A stretch of 64,000 nt of DNA, from the NCBI GenBank assembly GCA_948474755.1, contig CAOLHI010000624.1:1-64000 (forward strand), read 5' to 3'. A program made the translations under genes and the position numbers. The DNA comes from Ctenosaura bakeri (lineage: Eukaryota > Chordata > Lepidosauria > Squamata > Iguanidae). Shown here one piece after another: positions 1-11,900 of the stretch (position 1 is its first letter; each line of letters opens with the position of its first letter). The notes beneath the pieces are model-generated. The model was not told where the DNA came from and made no database searches. It saw only the letters and a program-made list of their open reading frames with translations.

Positions 1-663
1 CCCCAACTCCTTTTTCACCCTTCATGTAAGTTCCTACTCCACTTTACACGGCTGCTGCCATTTTACTATGCTCAAACTTGGAGCCAGATGAAGTCAGTCC
101 TAAAGCATGTTTCATTTCCTGTATTTTATTTTGTCTGTCATGTTCAGGAGAGGAATAGGGGAATTCTGCCTCATCTGTCCATCCTCCCGGGGTTATGTTA
201 ATGTTATTACTACCATGCACAATTTTCCCAGCACTAATTAGCCTGGAGACACAGAAGATTTGCTTGCCAACATGTGGAGGGGAGTAGTGGATTTTTTTAA
301 AGGCAGGATCAAGAGTTCAGTTTCTTCCTTCTTTCTGTATCAAAAAAAAAAAAAAGTGAGTTGGAGCTATACAAAATCCTGGAGATCTACAATATTACTT
401 CCGACTCTTTAAAATGTTGGAAACAAAGGATTTGCCACCTGTACACCCTGAGCTTTGCCTAGTACTACAAACAAGATAATCAGTGAAGCCATACATTTTT
501 TGTAATTCTTGTTTTCTTTTCACTAAAACCCTGCCTTTCCTTTATGTCTGTATTCTTTAAAGGAATTGAGAAGTGCATGCTCAAACCAGCTGTTAACCTA
601 TGTTTTTGACAGTGGTTCAAAAAAGAGCAGGGAAGTAATGAGTTACAAGTAATATAGTTACCT
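1..663. other. Unassigned intronic DNA
   Basis: AT-rich sequence with a short A-run near 342-355. I see no exon, known repeat or conserved motif that I can support here. Confidence 0.5.
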
Positions 664-766
664 GAGAGAGTACAACTTGCCCAGTGGCTTTTCACAGCTG
701 ACTGGGAATTCAGACACTGGTGTCCACACTCGTAGTTCAGTGTTCAAACCACTACACTACCTTGGC
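664..766 (-). mobile_element. Sauria SINE head fragment
   Basis: Read on the minus strand this is the tRNA-like head of a Sauria SINE. The plus strand shows the usual reversed order: 'acttgcccagtggctt', then 'cacagctgactgggaattc', then 'gttcaaaccactacac'. The Bov-B-type tail is missing, so the copy is truncated, and it is diverged from the better copies in the window. Confidence 0.65.
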
Positions 767-1480
767 ATATAATGTTTTTCTTTCCCCACCCCCTTTTTTA
801 AACTTTTGCATATTGTAATTTTAAAAAGCCTTGAATCTCACTCAGAAAAAAGACTCCAAGAAATGTAAAAAATCACAACAACCAAGAACTTGGCAGTAGG
901 TATTATGTTATGTGGTCACAGACCCTAGGTATTCTTAAAATATAGACATCAGAGTTATAGGGACTAGCTATTTCTTTCAGTGAGATGAATGATGTAGGTA
1001 TTGAAATAGGGCACAGCTTGGAGAAGAGGCTCTGAATCTTGGCAGAACTTTAGAATCTAAGAGAAAGAAGACTTTGTAGCCATCGTTTGCAGTCCATTGA
1101 TAAAAACATAAAAATTCATGTGCAGCCCAGAAAGAGATGGGAACAAAATGTGTTCATATGCAGAAGGTCAATAGCAGCCTAATGCTAGCATCTCAGTGCT
1201 GTAGTGTTAGGCTAGTATTGACCTTCTGAGGATATGACAGTAGGGGGATCATCAGAAGGTGATCCTGGATTACAGTGCCAGGACAATGTCAGTGGTTCAA
1301 CGTTGATGTCAGGAGCAGATAATGTCAATGTTGATGCTTGGGGATCCTCTCAAGGCTTTTTTGCTGGAACCTTCTGGTAGAACATTATAATCATTGTTAT
1401 CTCCTTAACTCATCAAAGTGTTGCTGCAGAGGTTGTAATCAGTCATACAAGTGACTTTAATGTTCTGTTCCATCCAAGGA
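767..1480. other. Unassigned sequence flanking Tigger remnant
   Basis: No exon is recognised. The part from about 1080 onward may be the 3' non-coding portion of the Tigger-like element that follows, because its composition and direction are continuous with it, but no terminal repeat could be fixed by eye. Confidence 0.35.
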
Positions 1481-1487
1481 TTGTATT

Positions 1488-2985
1488 CTATAATTTTGTC
1501 CTTTTATGTCTGTGCAATTTGAAACACTTTGGCAATTCCTCTAATGTCCACATTGCTGGTTCTGCTTCAGTTTCTTCCTCTTCCTTTTCCTCTGAAGACG
1601 TCTTAACAAGTTCCTCAAATTCCTCATTGTTTGACATTTCTACATGGCCATCAATATGTTCCCCCCTCCCCGCAATCATCCAGCAGATCAGCAAATCCTT
1701 CTCTGCCAAGTTGTGTTGCTGCATGAATGATTCTCCTAACTTTGCCATCGATCCCTGGGAGAACATGAAAATCATCCACAACTTCACTCCACCAATTTTT
1801 CCAGAAGGCACTTAAAGTTTCTGGTTTTAATTTATCCATTGCAGCTTTGATTGGTTAATACCTCAGTAACAGTGAAGGATTTCCAGCACTACATTATGTC
1901 CACATCAGGGTCTGTATCACCTGCTCCTAGAATGCAATCAAATATCAGGGGTGTGTGTGGTCTTGACAAAACAAATTATGCTCTGGGCAAGCAGCCGAAT
2001 CAATGAGGTTGTTTTGGGAGCTAAGAAAACAGCATTGACATTTTCATTTTCACAGCAAACAGATTCAGGATGGTCAGGTGCATTGTCCACTATTAACAGG
2101 ACTTTAAATCTCAAACCTTCCAGCTGCAATTTTTTTTTCTTACTTGTGGGATGAAGTATTGGTGAAACCATTCTGTAACCAAGATGGCTGTCACCTACAC
2201 GTTCTTACTGGGCTATGAAAACATGGAGAGATAAAGTTTTGTTTTGTTTTTAAGAGTACATGGGTTCTTCGATTTGTACACTATGCCTGGCTTTACTATA
2301 TGCCCTGCAGAATCACCACATAGGATCAGAGTTAATCTGTCCTTCCATGTTTTATGCATGTAGGTTATACTGGGCACTTTTTTCCCCAGAATAGCTCAGT
2401 TTCATCACAACTGAACACCTGCTTTGGATAGTATCCCTTCTCCTCAATCAACTTCTTAAAATGGATTTGGAAATGTGGCAGCAGCTGCTTCATTGGCAGA
2501 TACAGCCTCTCCATTCAGTTCTGTATTTCTAGAGTTCAGACCTGTTCTTAAATCTGTGCAACCATCCCCTGCTTGCACTAAAGGGCTTGGTGGTACTAAT
2601 TTGAAGAGATGTCCTGCTGAAGTCTTTGTATAGCCTCAATGATTTGTGGCATAACACATTTTCTGCTCATGTCTTCCAGAAAGTTAATGCCTTCTCCATT
2701 TTTAATAAGCACTAATCACACATTGGTAAGGTAACTTTTGCAGTTTGAGGTGAGTACAGATGGAAGATTCACTCTTATCACAGATCTTAGCAACCTCGAA
2801 GTATTTTGCTTTCCTTCCTTATTAAACCACAAACTTTCATCTTCTCACTTAAAGAAAGCATATTATAGATTCTCTTTGGCTTACCAGGATTGCCAGCATC
2901 ACCACTCTCATACTTTGGGGCCACTATTAACAAGACAAGCACTTTACTATACAAGCAGAAGCACTTTATAAGTGCAAGCACTTTA
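1488..2985 (-). pseudogene. Tigger/pogo-type DDE transposase remnant
   Basis: Minus-strand frames carry the parts of a Tigger (Tc1/mariner superfamily, pogo group) transposase in the correct order. At 2787-2981 is an N-terminal helix-turn-helix start with 'LSEKMKVCGLIRKESK'. At 1938-2171 is the DDE-core segment 'FKVLLIVDNAPDHPES' followed by 'NVNAVFLAPKTTSLIR'; the D of 'VDNAP' is a catalytic position in this family. At 1651-1839 is the C-terminal 'LKPETLSAFWKNWW' segment, followed in another frame by an acidic 'SSEEKEEEETEAE' tail. The parts lie in different frames and the 2175-2780 stretch is crossed by stops, so the gene is dead. The family catalyses cut-and-paste transposition into TA. 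Terminal repeats were not located, so element limits are uncertain (perhaps about 1100-3130). Confidence 0.85.
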
Positions 2986-4325
2986 CTGTACAGTACTGAA
3001 CAAGCACAAGAATTTTATTCAACTACACCATACCACGATCGGCTCATATAACCAAGGGGCTTGCTAAGTGACTGGATAGCATTACAACAAGTCAGAAAAC
3101 GTGAGACAGCTTGGACAACGGACATAGTGCAAGAGCGAACAGAGTATCATTTCTGGAATTTTCTATTCCCGTCCATTTTCCTTGTAATATTTCATGTATT
3201 TCCCTTTATTAATTCAATTTCTATTTAATTTCTATTAAATTTGATGTATATTTTTAGACTGCATTTAAGCACTGCTCAGTGAACTCATGCATACAGGTCA
3301 CATTGATATGGGAGACATACTATAAACAAATACAGACCAGTGAATTTTTACTTTTATCCTATCTTCTATCTATGACAGAGTGCTATGTTAAATCAGGGCT
3401 GAATGGAAAAACTGACCCTGTGATATCTTGATTATCTCTGAACTCCCAGAAAATGGGTGGCATAACATTCTATTTTGGGCCACAACATATCTGTTGCTCT
3501 GGTAGCTGCACAAAAGCTATCTTAGTTTTGTAACAAATTAATAAAGTGACAGAGAAAACTTAACAGAGATCAGTCACCAAGTTTTTTGATACATTGTCAA
3601 AGGAGGATACTGACTTCCAGACCCCTCCAATCATAAGTTTCCTGATTCACTGATAGCCCCTGCAAAACTGAAAACCATCAAAAAGGGAAAAAGTCTTCCC
3701 TTTCCCTTTGGGGTCCAGAGCCTGGTTGGATATCTCAAAAGGAGGTGAGGTGATAAACCAGTCCTTCTCCTATTCCTATCTAAAGAGAAAAAACAGCAGG
3801 AGATCCCAGAAAGATACCCAACCAAAAAGAGCAATCAATGAAGAAGCTGCAGGGTCAATTTTCTCACTGACATCCGGGAGTTCCTTCTGATCCAGGAGGT
3901 AATACTGTTCTCCTTCCACTCACCATGACAGATGGAGCTTAAAATATCTCTCAGTGCTCACAAGACCAATTACTGTGCCAAAAAAGAGAAGCTAGAAGAC
4001 AAAGACTTCATTGTTTTTACAGCCAGTATATTACACACTATTTATATATCTATTTAATGTCTTACCTTTTCCCAGTATGAGATTCAAGGTGGTGACATTT
4101 AGAGAAGAATCCTGGCAATCTTTGGTAAATGTGCACCATTTCCCCCAGAATAAGAGTGTGCTATGCATACACAGGATCAGTGCAATTTTGTGACCTTTGA
4201 CTTTAATTCCTAACCAGAAGGAATTAAGAGTACACCACTGGGTCACTGTTCAGCAACTTGATTCCTGTTCCACCTTCCCACCTCCTAAGTGGACGAAAGA
4301 GCTTCATTCTAACTTACAGTATCAC
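2986..4325. other. Unassigned intronic DNA
   Basis: The first 150 bases contain 'actttactgtacagtactg', possibly the 5' untranslated part of the Tigger element. Short overlapping reading frames near 3630-3890 exist on both strands but resemble no protein I know and have no convincing splice context. Confidence 0.4.
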
Positions 4326-4329
4326 ATAG

Positions 4330-4408
4330 GTCTTTTAGTTTCCAGGTGTTCTAGATTTCAGCCCCCAGAAGCCACAGCCAATATGGCTTATGGTAAGGGA
4401 TTACAGGA
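4330..4408. mobile_element. Short MITE-like fragment
   Basis: The stretch 'tttccaggtgttctagattt', then 'gcccccagaagccacagcca', then 'atggcttatggtaaggga' resembles one arm of a common squamate palindromic DNA-element repeat whose consensus reads roughly 'cagctcccagaa...ccagcatggccaatggtcaggga'. A related fragment lies at 44132-44222. Termini are not visible. Confidence 0.35.
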
Positions 4409-5415
4409 GATATATTTCAAATCACTTAGAGAGCCAAAAGCTTCCTGGTTCTACCTTAATTTCAATTACTCTTGCTCTTCCAAATCTTAGGACAAATCTA
4501 TTAACTAAAACTAAAAGGAAAACACATGCTGAAATTGAAACATAGCTTTTTTAACCTGTCTAAAACCATGTCTAACCTGATAAAACAGTTTTAATGGAAA
4601 CAGAGCCTTTGTTAACCTGTGATAGGTTGCCTTGTAAGCATGAGATCACCTTCAAAGGGGAAATGGTTTTTGAAAATATAGACGTCAGGAAAATTTCAAG
4701 GGAAACAAGACTTATAGTTTGGAAAGTTTCCATTTGTCTTCCCAAATGCTGCAGTATCCACATTCAGAGTACACTTGTTCCCGAAGTCTTTTAGGCTAGC
4801 TTATATTGTGACAAGCAAGACAGCCAGAACCCAAGGCAGAAGGTAGAGAGGTCATTTCAGCTCAATGACCTGAGACCTTGACAGCTGTATTGTGTACTGC
4901 CACAAACCCACCATAGCTGACATGAGACACTTGCTATGTACCCTTTTGACAGACTATCCAGACTTTGGTCACAGGCAAGTTAGAGGTCACATACTTGGAC
5001 CTAAGGATCATAAAAGAATTGACAAGTGGTAAATAACCATTAACAGGCATCAAACCTCTAGAAGTCTAGCTGCATGAAACATATTCAGAAAACGGAAAAG
5101 CTACAGATAATCATCCTACATTCTGAGAATATTCATTAAATATAGAACTGCAGAGGTCTCTGCGTAAAGGGGCTTGACCACGGAGCTTGCTTTTGAAAGA
5201 ACAGATTCCCACTGAGAGATCTTTATGTTAATTCAAACTATAATGTTTGCACTTGACACTGGTTGCTAATTCACAACAGAATCTAACTTTGTAAGTGATT
5301 TCATCTGGCACCTTCCTGCCCTGCATGTCATTCCTGGCAAGACTGAGAAATGACCAAAAATGTTATCTTTATAACCAATGGTTTCAAAATATAAATGCCA
5401 TACACTTTCTAAACT
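4409..5415. other. Unassigned intronic DNA
   Basis: No exon or repeat family could be recognised. The reading frames of 60-100 codons here overlap on both strands and look like chance frames. Confidence 0.45.
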
Positions 5416-5736
5416 TTACGGCTTTGGAAAAGGGTGATTGATTTTAGTCTCTGCTGCAAACTGTCTCTGCACAGTCTGATCAAACTCAAAAAAAAACTTA
5501 GAGACACAGTTTTTCCAATAGTGCTGCAGGCGAGGCGTTTGCAGCAAATTCTTCCAGAAACAGTGGGTGAGGGTGAAACAGCTGTGGGCTATCTCTTTGG
5601 ACTGAAGGACTGAGGGTCTTTCGCCATTTGTCCAGTAATCTGCATCTGTTTGGAGGTCCCTTTTATCACTTTCTGGTTGCCTGGGTATACGAGTTGTGAC
5701 CAATGGTAAAATCCAAACACCATTAACATGCCACAT
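5416..5736 (-). pseudogene. Possible LINE ORF2 C-terminal fragment
   Basis: A 106-codon minus-strand frame contains 'CFTLTHCFWKNLLQTPRLQHYWKNC', abbreviated here by its key residues: C..TH.FW, then P.LQ.YWK. This resembles the zinc-knuckle-like C-terminus of L1/Tx1-type ORF2 proteins (pattern C..GT..H.FW.C......FW). No reverse transcriptase core lies next to it, so if real it is a short truncated copy. The similarity is only to a loose pattern. Confidence 0.35.
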
Positions 5737-5997
5737 AAGCAGTCTTAAATATTAGAATCTCATGACATTTAAATACAAGACAATTAATGCCTCAATTTGA
5801 CTCACTTTTTATTATTTTTTTCCTATTTTCTCTCTTCCATGATTGGAAGGCAAGAACTTGACATTAAAAATGTGGGCAAAATTCATAGATTTATCCATCC
5901 CTATTGAAACAAATGGACCTACTGCTGCAGGAGCCATTGATGTCCTAACAACTTTCAAGGCTACCAACCAAGGTCATTGTCTTTTCAACATATCAGA

Positions 5998-6147
5998 AGA
6001 TCACACAACCCATTAAAAAAGATAAAAATGCTTGGTAAACTTGAAGGCAGTCTGAAAAGAGGAAGAGTGCATTAAAAGTGGATTGACTCAACCAAGGTAT
6101 CTTATTTGTAGCATCGCCATAAGCCATAACCAACTTAATGGCACAAA
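5998..6147 (+). mobile_element. Bov-B LINE 3' fragment, internally deleted
   Basis: The sequence follows the Bov-B 3' end: 'aaaaatgcttggtaaacttg', 'aaggcagtctgaaaagagga', 'gtggattgactcaaccaagg', then directly 'catcgccataagccataac' and 'caacttaatggcac'. The part that normally encodes the last residues and reads 'cctgagcaggg' is missing, so about 60-80 bases were lost. A clear but old copy. Confidence 0.7.
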
Positions 6148-6866
6148 ACAGGAACACTTAGCTCAGATCCATCCCATGTTATTCCTTAACCTTCAGCATG
6201 TCCCAGATAGTAAAGCAATAGAAATGATAATAAAATATTTCAATAAGCAGATGTATAGGAAGAAGCATTCCCTGCAAATCCTTCAGCAAGGTGTTATATC
6301 CTACACCACACCCCAGACATCCTTTAGAGCTTTTCTGTTGTAGTTAAAAACACCGTAACAGATACTGAGAATCTGCAGACTGATGTGAAGTGGCATGCAG
6401 CTGGGGGCTGCCAACCAATGTGCAGTCTGTCGGTTGAAAGCCACTGAGAACTGGCTGTCAGTAATCGTCTGTAAAAATGTACACATCAGTGAAAATGGTA
6501 AGATGGTTTATAGACAGTGCTTCCCCAGACTATGTGCTTGGTCGTCCTTCTGAGACAAAAGAAAACAAGCTCATTGTTCAATGCAACTCCACAATATAAG
6601 TTCAGTGTCACCTACGGAACACAGCCAGCCTTATACATTTCTGACAGCTATTCCAGAAAAAGAGTCAGTCTTACAAGAAAACCAGTATCCTAGAAGGAAT
6701 TTGTACGTGTGTCAGGGTAGGGGATTAATCATAAAATTGAGTCTCAGTCATGAAAATCACGGGGCAGTCAGATGGCACAACCAAAGTAGCCATCACCAGC
6801 CTGTTGCCTCCCAGTTCTAGCCAGTACAGCTAGTGTTATGAGCAGACCATGTTGAGAATGGACTCC

Positions 6867-6929
<63 letters not shown>

Positions 6930-7710
6930 GATTAATAAGACTCCTAAGAGATTCTACTATATCATCTAAGGTATTGCACCAGAATCTGCACCATGACTGT
7001 TTTGATGAGGCAACAATCAAGGTGCAAGTTTAGGCCATTAAATCCTGAACAGTTTGGATCAAATATACCCAAGCTTCTTCCCCACTATGCTTTGTTTTTT
7101 GCTGTTTTATGGGATCTTGCTTTCCAGTACAACAAAATAGCATTTACTTAATATAAAATTATTTGTTTTCATCAGCTCTACAAGGCTATCCCAGTTCATT
7201 TGGCATTTACAGTGGGCCTGTTCTTACTGTGACCTCCATATGAGTGATATCCAGCTCATGTGAAACATTGCATCCCTTTATCTAAAATGGCAGTGATGTA
7301 CACACAGATGTGCTGAATAGTCCTTGTGCACATTGCCACCACTAGGGATTATGTGACATGAGCATTCACCTTTTATTTTTTTTGCACAGGGCTTCCTGAA
7401 ATGGAACCTTCACATATAAGGAAGGCTCACTGTATATTAATAAAGTAATTACTCCTGAAAACTCATCTGCAACCTTCCTAAATATTTGCAGCATTCAGAG
7501 AAAACTATTCTTTCCTCTCAGCAGTTTAGTATTCTTTTTAAATTCAGGGTCACCCTACACCATCCCCTGGTGCAGATGTTTCTCTTCCTTACATATTCTA
7601 TTTTATATGGATACAATTACTACTATAAAAATCAAAGGAAAAAAAGATCTCCAAAGAGCATGGTTTGCTGAAAACTGAGGAGTTTATATCAGGTATGGAC
7701 ATAACTATGG
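6148..7710. other. Unassigned intronic DNA with one microsatellite
   Basis: Apart from the (AAT)n tract listed separately I see no recognisable gene or repeat in this stretch. Confidence 0.45.
6867..6926. repeat. (AAT)n microsatellite
   Basis: About 60 bases of nearly perfect AAT repeats. The tract is bracketed by the same short string: 'gactcctaa' just before and 'gactcctaa' again at about 6940. This could mean the repeat was the tail of a retrotransposed insert, or it may be a simple slippage product. Confidence 0.95.
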
Positions 7711-7718
7711 CTTTAGCA

Positions 7719-8202
7719 CAGAGGTGGGCAAAGAGTAGCCTGTAGCTGCTGGAGCCATTTTCGTAGGTCCCAGATCTCCCTACCCATTCAAAAATGTATC
7801 TATTTTTAAAATGCTCCAGGATTCCCTCCCAATGCACACTAGGGGGCATGGAGGAATATCCACCAGGTTTGGAGGCCCTCTGAGCTCCTCAGGAGGCAAA
7901 ACCAATATTTGTTGACCCCAAATGCTCCAAAATGTCTACTGGGGGCATAGGGGGCATTTCTACCATATTTTGTGGGGCCCTAGGGGCCAATTTAGGCCCA
8001 GCAGAGGGCTTTTCTGAAACTCAAAGCACAATAAAAATGCCCCCATTCTCCCTACATATGGAGGGTAATTTAATTTAATTTATTTTAGTTTAATTAATTT
8101 AGTTAATTTAACTTAATTTAATTTGCAGGAGCAGGTGTGGTCATCGAAGGTCTCCTACAGGGCTAATGTGGCCTCCTAGCTTTCCACAGTTGTCCACACT
8201 TG
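7719..8202. mobile_element. Non-autonomous hAT element
   Basis: The left end reads CAGAGGTGGGCAAAGAGTAG. The right end, reverse-complemented, reads CAAGTGTGGACAACTGTGG, so the short terminal inverted repeats are of the hAT type. Flanks give an 8-bp target duplication with one mismatch, ctttagca (7711-7718) and atttagca (8203-8210), which is the hAT signature. The interior is non-coding, with repeated 'gggggcat' blocks and a 'ttaatttaatt' low-complexity run near 8065-8125. A fragment of the same family is at 28740-28918. Confidence 0.85.
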
Positions 8203-8210
8203 ATTTAGCA

Positions 8211-9060
8211 TGATGAAGAACACAGCATGGTTCCCACAACCTGGACATTTTGCTAAATCCTGTAATTTGTTTTTTTTAAAAAGCCAGACTGAAATAATTT
8301 TTGATGTGGAAGTGAGTTTAAAAAAAAGCAAAAAACTGACCAGTAAGATGTGGCTTGAAATTACAGCACCCTCAACAGAGTGCACTGACAGATGGACTTC
8401 CCAGTCAGAATGCAATTAAAACATCTCTCAAGTTGTCCAGTGGGCCGCGGGATGAAAACTGCAAAGCCCTAAAGGACTGTCAATAAAAAGCAATACTTTT
8501 TTGTTTTGCTTTGTGGAGATATTCACATATTCTGTCCAGGTGTGCCCAGGTATTTGCACTGAGACTGCCATTGAAGGATAATTAATTTGAGAACATAACT
8601 AAATGTTCCCTGAAATGGCAGATTACAGTTTAATATCCTGAACCTAACATCATTAAAATGCTCACCCAGGGAGAACATCTTTGGAGAAGCTTTCATCTGC
8701 ATTCCCTAACTTGATATTCTGCCTGATATTGGCAGCCTGGAAAAGAAAGTTGGCTTCTAGAACTGACAGGATCAAAGCAGGCTGCACCCATATTCTCTCA
8801 TCATCATTCCAGCCATAAAAATATTGGAGTTTCGGAGCCACAGTTTTGCTCTAACAGCAACAGAAATAGTGACTGGAAAAATTATGTAATATATCCAATG
8901 TCTGTGTGCTAAGAAAACAGATATACCGAAGTGTCCTACAATCATGTGCCTGTGTCTTACTCTACCCCAAGTTTGCCCTCTTGTCCTAAAGTTCTTTAAC
9001 CACTCTGAGCAAGTGAGCTAGTGACGAGTAATTGGAACTGAAGGCAAGATAACAGATAGT
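8211..9060. other. Unassigned intronic DNA
   Basis: No gene or repeat family recognised. Reading frames at 8176-8419 overlap on opposite strands and look like chance. Confidence 0.45.
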
Positions 9061-9258
9061 GGCCATTACTGCATCACACTGTTCTAGTGCTATTATTCTA
9101 CTTTCAGCATCCTGTGGAATTCTGGGGTTTGTATTTTACTGAGGCCAAAGAGCTCTCTGGCTGAGAATTCCGAATGCTGCTCCCTAAACTGCAAACCCCA
9201 GAATTCCATAGGATGCTGAAAGTGGCATAACAGCATTATAACAGTGTAGTATGGAAAC
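9061..9258. mobile_element. Foldback MITE, degraded copy
   Basis: A palindromic element. The left arm 'gtgctattattctactttca' and 'gaattctggggtttgtattt' is mirrored on the right by 'ctgcaaaccccagaattcca' and 'gctgaaagtggcataacagc'. It matches the much better preserved copy at 45117-45318. It starts with GGCCATTA, and the right terminus is worn. No transposase is encoded. Confidence 0.8.
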
Positions 9259-9382
9259 TGTGTATGTTTGGGACCCTGTGCCCTTTCACTTAGAAGAAAA
9301 CACTGAAGTGCCTTTTTTCCCCCATAGTGACTACAGCATGGAAACTACAGCAAAGGTTTCTGAGCATCTAGACACTAGTACT

Positions 9383-9590
9383 TGTTGTTGTTGTTGTTGT
9401 TGTTGTTCTGTGCCTTCAAGTCATTTCCAACTTATAGAAACCCTAAGGCAAACCTATCACAGGGTTTTCTGGGGCTGAGTGTGTGTGATGCACCCAAGAT
9501 CATCTGGGTTTCCATGGCCAAATGGAGAATCGAACCCTGATCTCCAGGGTCATAGTCCAGTGCTCAAACCACTATACCCCACTGGCTCTC
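9383..9590 (-). mobile_element. Sauria SINE, complete
   Basis: The plus strand opens with (TTG)n, the reversed (AAC)n tail. It continues with the Bov-B-type 3' end 'gccttcaagtcatttccaac' and 'cctatcacagggttttctgg', then the tRNA-like head 'gaaccctgatctccagggtc' and 'caaaccactataccccactg'. It therefore runs on the minus strand and is essentially full length. These SINEs are copied by the Bov-B reverse transcriptase because they share its 3' end. Confidence 0.93.
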
Positions 9591-10960
9591 TGTTGTTGCA
9601 CTGCTACAAAACTCTCTTCCTGTGCCTTTTTATATGGCCCCAAAGCCTGAGTTCTAGCTCACAAATGGATCTGGTGTTTACCTTGCTGCTACTACAAGAG
9701 TTGCCTAGCAACCAACCAGTCTCTACTTCAGTTTACACTACTTGCCGCCTCATGACCTGAGGCAAGTTCTCCAGCAGATGAGGAGCCACTTGCCCCACTG
9801 TGTTCACACTTGTAGGAGTTCAAGTGTACAGGTGATATATTTGCCAAGTATGATTGTGGGTACCCATACTAAAAGGAGTAAGAACAAAACCCAGAGGGTC
9901 TCTGTGGAGGCTGCAAGATATCTGAAAAGGCAAACCAATTACAGTGAGCAGCAAGAGAACAGACAGTCTCAAAATGGATGCTGCAAGACCTTATTTTAAA
10001 AAGCAGTCAGACGCAAGTGAGCAGTACAGAGCTTTTTCACACATATTTGCAGTATTCGTTGGACTTCAAACTAGTGAATAAGTAAAGCTAACATTAGCGA
10101 AGAAAACTGGACATCAGTATTCATAGGTTCTGCTCTCGCTCTCTCACTTTGCTGCAGTGTGCAGCCACAGATAGGGCCAAGACTTTTGCAGAAAGTCTGC
10201 TTCCTATTCTGCAAAATGTGTTTATTTGAATTTTATCTTACTCTTTCTTAGAGGCAAAGGGCAGGTTCTAACATGTTTGTGATCAAAAATGAAAACAGAT
10301 TCTAACAATCATAAATTAAGTTTCAACTTTTGCAGAAGCCGGACCTTATTAAAGCTTAAACCAGTTCCCCCCTCCTCCCTTGCAATCTCATCATATACAC
10401 AGTTGCTAAAAGCCAACAAAAATAGAATTGTTTTAGCCTTTGTTTGGAAGATACTATGTGTTGGGCTTTAATGAACCTCAAAGGACACGACGAGAGAAGA
10501 AGTGTTGAGAAATTTCTACCAGTCATCTTTTAGATTTTAAAGGGAAACAAAGGAAGACATAATCTCCATGGCAAAAAGGATAACGTATGCAATAAACAAA
10601 AACTTTTCAACTAACTTTCATCACATTCTGAAGGTATACCATCAAACCCCCCCCCATGACTGGTAATATCAAAGGCCATGAAAGATGTAATAGGGTCAAA
10701 AGGACTTAATATATCCTGTTTATTTCTAGCACAAACTGTTAATCAGAACCTTAACGACTTTTTTAGACTAGGGTTGCCACAGCACCTGAATAGCCAAGTT
10801 TTACCCAGATTCTAGGCATGCAATCCCATGCCCATTTGCACCATCATTTAGCCTGGATTCCAAGCTTTCACCTTTTTTTTTTTTTTTTTTTTTTGAAAAA
10901 AGCAAATCACGCCTTTTGTAGAAGCCAAGCTATGAGACAAAACATGGAGGCACTCTTCTG
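9591..10960. other. Unassigned intronic DNA
   Basis: Contains a C-run near 10649 and a T-run at 10873-10894. No exon or known element could be supported. Confidence 0.45.
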
Positions 10961-11029
10961 TCAAATTCCTCCACAGAAAACAAATCTACCCAGGAATTTT
11001 GGGTATGAGAGAAGTGAGAGTAAGTGGTA

Positions 11030-11900
11030 CAAGTGCAGAGTGCAAGAAGGTGGAAGGGTAGGAGTAGGAGAAACAAGAAACTGAGAGGTGTGAGGAGCAG
11101 AATGCAATTAGCAAGAGAGGGGCATACTGTAAGAGAGTGCACAGTGAAACAAAGAAGAGAGTAGGAGAGATGGGAGAGGGAGTAGTGTGAGTGAGAGAAT
11201 GCAAGAAACAAGAGAGTCGTGCACTGCAAGGGCTCAGGGTGAGGCAAGGCAAGCGAAGGAGTAGGAGAAATGGGAGAGGGCTCAGTGTGAGAGGCAGAGT
11301 GCAAGAAGCAAGGGAGAAGTGCATTGTGAGGGTTCAAGGTAAGATTAGGGAGGGAATAGAAGAAACAAGAGAGCAAGGGGTGTGAGCAGCAGAGCACAAG
11401 AAGCAAGGGAGAGGTGCACTGTGAGGTGAGATGAGGGTGAGAGAAGGAGAGGTGGAACAGTAGTTGTGGACAAGATGCAAATAATGGGTGCACCGCAGCT
11501 CCTGAGCTGAAGTGAGGGAGGCAGAGAATAGGAGAGCTGGGAGAAAAAGTGACATAAGTGGTGGACCACAAGAAGCAAACGAAGACTGCCTTGTAAGGAC
11601 CCAAAGCAAGGCAAGGAAGGAAGTAGGAGAGCAAGCAATGTGTGTTGCGGAGGGCAAGAAGCAAAAGGGGTGGGCACTGCCAAGGGGCAAAATGAAGTAA
11701 AGGAGTAAGCAGTGGGAAGCAATGAATGAGAACAGAGGGTGAAATGTGCAGTGGCAGGTTGCAAGGAGCAAGAGAGAAAAACACTATGAGGGGCAAGGGA
11801 GGAAGAAATGGTAAGAGAAGGGAGTAGGAGGTGCAGCAACAGAGTAAAAAGAACAAGAGAGGAGAGCATAGCAGAGGCCAGAGAGGGAAGAATGGGGTTG
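11030..11900. repeat. Degenerate ~95-bp minisatellite array, GA-rich
   Basis: The phrase 'gtgcaagaagcaaggga' recurs in diverged form at about 11037, 11104, 11202, 11300, 11394, 11568, 11663, 11762 and 11845, mostly 83-100 bases apart (one gap is about two units). Each unit also carries a 'tgcactgtgagggttcaagg'-like part and a 'gagtaggagaaatgggagag'-like part. The plus strand is strongly purine-rich. The minus strand is open in all three frames over much of the array (332, 250 and 145 codons), which reflects the scarcity of T/A-rich stop triplets. The predicted peptides are Leu/Ser/Pro/Cys-rich and low complexity, so I do not call a gene. Confidence 0.85.
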
